Below are positions 61,040 to 62,270 of a stretch of 62,270 nt of DNA, piece by piece; position 1 is the first letter of the stretch; the number at the start of each line of letters is the position of its first letter. This DNA is from an uncultured Pelagibacteraceae bacterium. GTDB taxonomy: Bacteria; Pseudomonadota; Alphaproteobacteria; Pelagibacterales; Pelagibacteraceae. Location of the stretch: the NCBI GenBank assembly GCA_902573235.1, contig CACGIZ010000005.1:1-62270 (forward strand), written 5' to 3'. The translations under genes were made by a program, and so were the position numbers. A model generated the notes under the pieces. That model made no database searches and was not told where the DNA came from. It was given only the letters and a program-made list of their open reading frames with translations.

Positions 61040-62270
61040 TTAGCAATCTAAAGTATTTTGACTTTCCCATTTTGTAATGGGTTTTGATTTATCGAATTTT
61101 TCTTGATTGTCAAAGTCTTCAATTTCTGAATTTCTTAATTTAATATAGCTATTAATTACCTCTTTTCCAAAAGTTTTATTCATTTCTTTATTATTTTTTA
61201 GTTGATCAAGAGATTGTCTTAATTCATCTGGAAGTTTTGGAAGATTAGGATATTTTTTATAATCTGTGTACATGTTACAATTTAATGGTTTACCAGGATT
61301 AACTTTATTTTTTAAACCATGTAAACCAGCGGCTAATACTCCTGCCTGTAATAAATAAGGATTTGCAGATCCATCCATTAATCTCAATTCAAATCTTCCT
61401 GGATCTGGAATTCTTATCATGTGGGTTCTATTATTTCCGGTATATGAAATGCTACTCGGCGACCATGAAGCACCAGATTTTGTTGGAGGAGCATTTATTC
61501 TTCTATAGCTGTTAATTGTAGGATTAAAAAATGCCGATAAAGAAGAAGCATTTTTAATTACTCCTCCTAAAAAGTTATACGCCATTTTGCTTAAACCAAG
61601 TTTGTCTGATTTATCTAGAAATTTATTCTTTTTACCTTGCCAAACAGAAATATGTGCATGGCAACCATTACCTGTTAAGTTTTGAAATGGTTTTGGCATA
61701 AAAGTTGCTCTTAATCCATGTTTTTCAGCAATAGTTTTTACCATGTACTTAAAGAAAGTGTGTCTATCAGCTGTAGTTAAACAATCTGAATAATCCCAAT
61801 TCATTTCAAATTGGCCATTTGCATCTTCATGATCGTTTTGATATGGACCCCATCCCATTTCAATCATGCAGTCACAAATTTCTTTAATTAAGTCATATCT
61901 TCTCATTAAAGCTGACTGATCGTAACAAGGTTTTGACTGTGTGTCTCTTGGATCTGCAATAGAATTTCCATCAGGTGATATAAGAAAATATTCACATTCA
62001 ACACCAGATTTCATTATTAGATCTTTTCTACTTAATTCTTTTATTTGTTTTTTAAGCATAACCCTTGGAGATGCATCGACTGGTTTTCCATTCATCCATA
62101 GGTCTGATGCTAACCATCCAACTTCTTTATTCCAAGGTAGTTGGATTAAACTATCTGGGTCAGGAACACCAAACATATCAGAGTCTGCTGGTGTCATATC
62201 TAACCAAGCAGCAAATCCCGCAAATCCTGCACCTGTTTCTTGCATGTCTTTTATTGCGTGCGCAGGTACT
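61040..62270 (-). CDS. glnT: GlnT-type glutamine synthetase or gamma-glutamylmethylamide synthetase, 5' end cut
   Basis: The frame stays open to the window edge; before the internal Met at 62245 it reads VPAHAIKD, matching the conserved start region of GlnT/GMAS, so the true start lies outside. The visible part has NDHEDANGQFEMNW, GNGCHAHISVWQG, the ATP/glutamate motif NRTHMIRIPDPGRFELRLMDGS and the family ending TLDC. It ligates an amine (ammonium, methylamine or similar) to glutamate. GMAS for methylated amines and GlnT cannot be separated by eye. Confidence 0.88.
   Translation of the reverse strand, partial: VPAHAIKDMQETGAGFAGFAAWLDMTPADSDMFGVPDPDSLIQLPWNKEVGWLASDLWMNGKPVDASPRVMLKKQIKELSRKDLIMKSGVECEYFLISPDGNSIADPRDTQSKPCYDQSALMRRYDLIKEICDCMIEMGWGPYQNDHEDANGQFEMNWDYSDCLTTADRHTFFKYMVKTIAEKHGLRATFMPKPFQNLTGNGCHAHISVWQGKKNKFLDKSDKLGLSKMAYNFLGGVIKNASSLSAFFNPTINSYRRINAPPTKSGASWSPSSISYTGNNRTHMIRIPDPGRFELRLMDGSANPYLLQAGVLAAGLHGLKNKVNPGKPLNCNMYTDYKKYPNLPKLPDELRQSLDQLKNNKEMNKTFGKEVINSYIKLRNSEIEDFDNQEKFDKSKPITKWESQNTLDC

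Overview
The window looks like a piece of a SAR11 (Pelagibacterales, 'Candidatus Pelagibacter') chromosome. The evidence is very low GC, near-total coding density with gene overlaps of a few bases, Lys/Asn/Ile-rich proteins, and a gene set of osmolyte, amino-acid and polyamine ABC transporters with LysE exporters, GlnT-type glutamine synthetase and photolyase. I saw no tRNA, rRNA, CRISPR or insertion sequence. The assignment rests on protein recognition only; no search was run.

Bases 1-470 hold no gene. They carry eight copies of an 11-bp element (TTGTGTTAGAG or its complement), often spaced 21-22 bp apart, ahead of a pilus operon. Bases 471-8719 encode a type IV pilus machine in MSHA-like order: a PilM-PilN fusion, PilO, PilP, lipoprotein secretin, assembly ATPase and platform protein. 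Bases 8716-9428 (minus strand) encode a partner-switching pair, an RsbW-like kinase and a STAS antagonist. Two prepilins and a small lipoprotein follow at 9602-10828. At 10838-12991 lies an ammonium transporter fused to a PP2C (SpoIIE-type) phosphatase, the most striking gene here.

Bases 13052-21940 are a cell-surface block: a TPR/beta-barrel protein, a FecR protein with a long polylysine tail, a CHASE2-PP2C phosphatase, a propeller autotransporter, an inverse-autotransporter (intimin-type) barrel and a secreted protein. The two PP2C phosphatases and the STAS/RsbW pair would together make a complete partner-switching circuit. My inference is that ammonium and envelope signals converge on it, possibly to control pili or surface proteins.

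Bases 21945-23234 hold glutaredoxin, a DUF2805-type protein with a tiny upstream ORF, and a LysE exporter preceded by a terminator-like hairpin. Bases 23324-28700 hold a branched-chain/amide-type ABC transporter with an unusual secreted protein inside the operon. AzlCD, a glutarate hydroxylase (GlaH/CsiD) and a ProC-like reductase follow. Bases 31429-37149 hold a second LIV-type transporter whose binding protein is on the opposite strand.

Bases 37279-50992 look like a catabolic region for ectoine- or polyamine-like compounds: an EutA-like racemase-family protein, a DoeA-like M24 hydrolase, PotABCD, a 3-hydroxyacyl-CoA dehydrogenase/enoyl-CoA hydratase, an agmatinase-family ureohydrolase, an aldehyde dehydrogenase and an M20 deacylase. 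A cyclophilin and a zinc metallopeptidase are interleaved. Bases 51022-62270 are mostly housekeeping: CsaA, LysE, aconitase, a YfgM-like protein, a BamB-like lipoprotein, a cupin, ZapE, YjbQ, photolyase, a diaminopropionate ammonia-lyase-like enzyme and a GlnT-type glutamine synthetase cut by the window edge.
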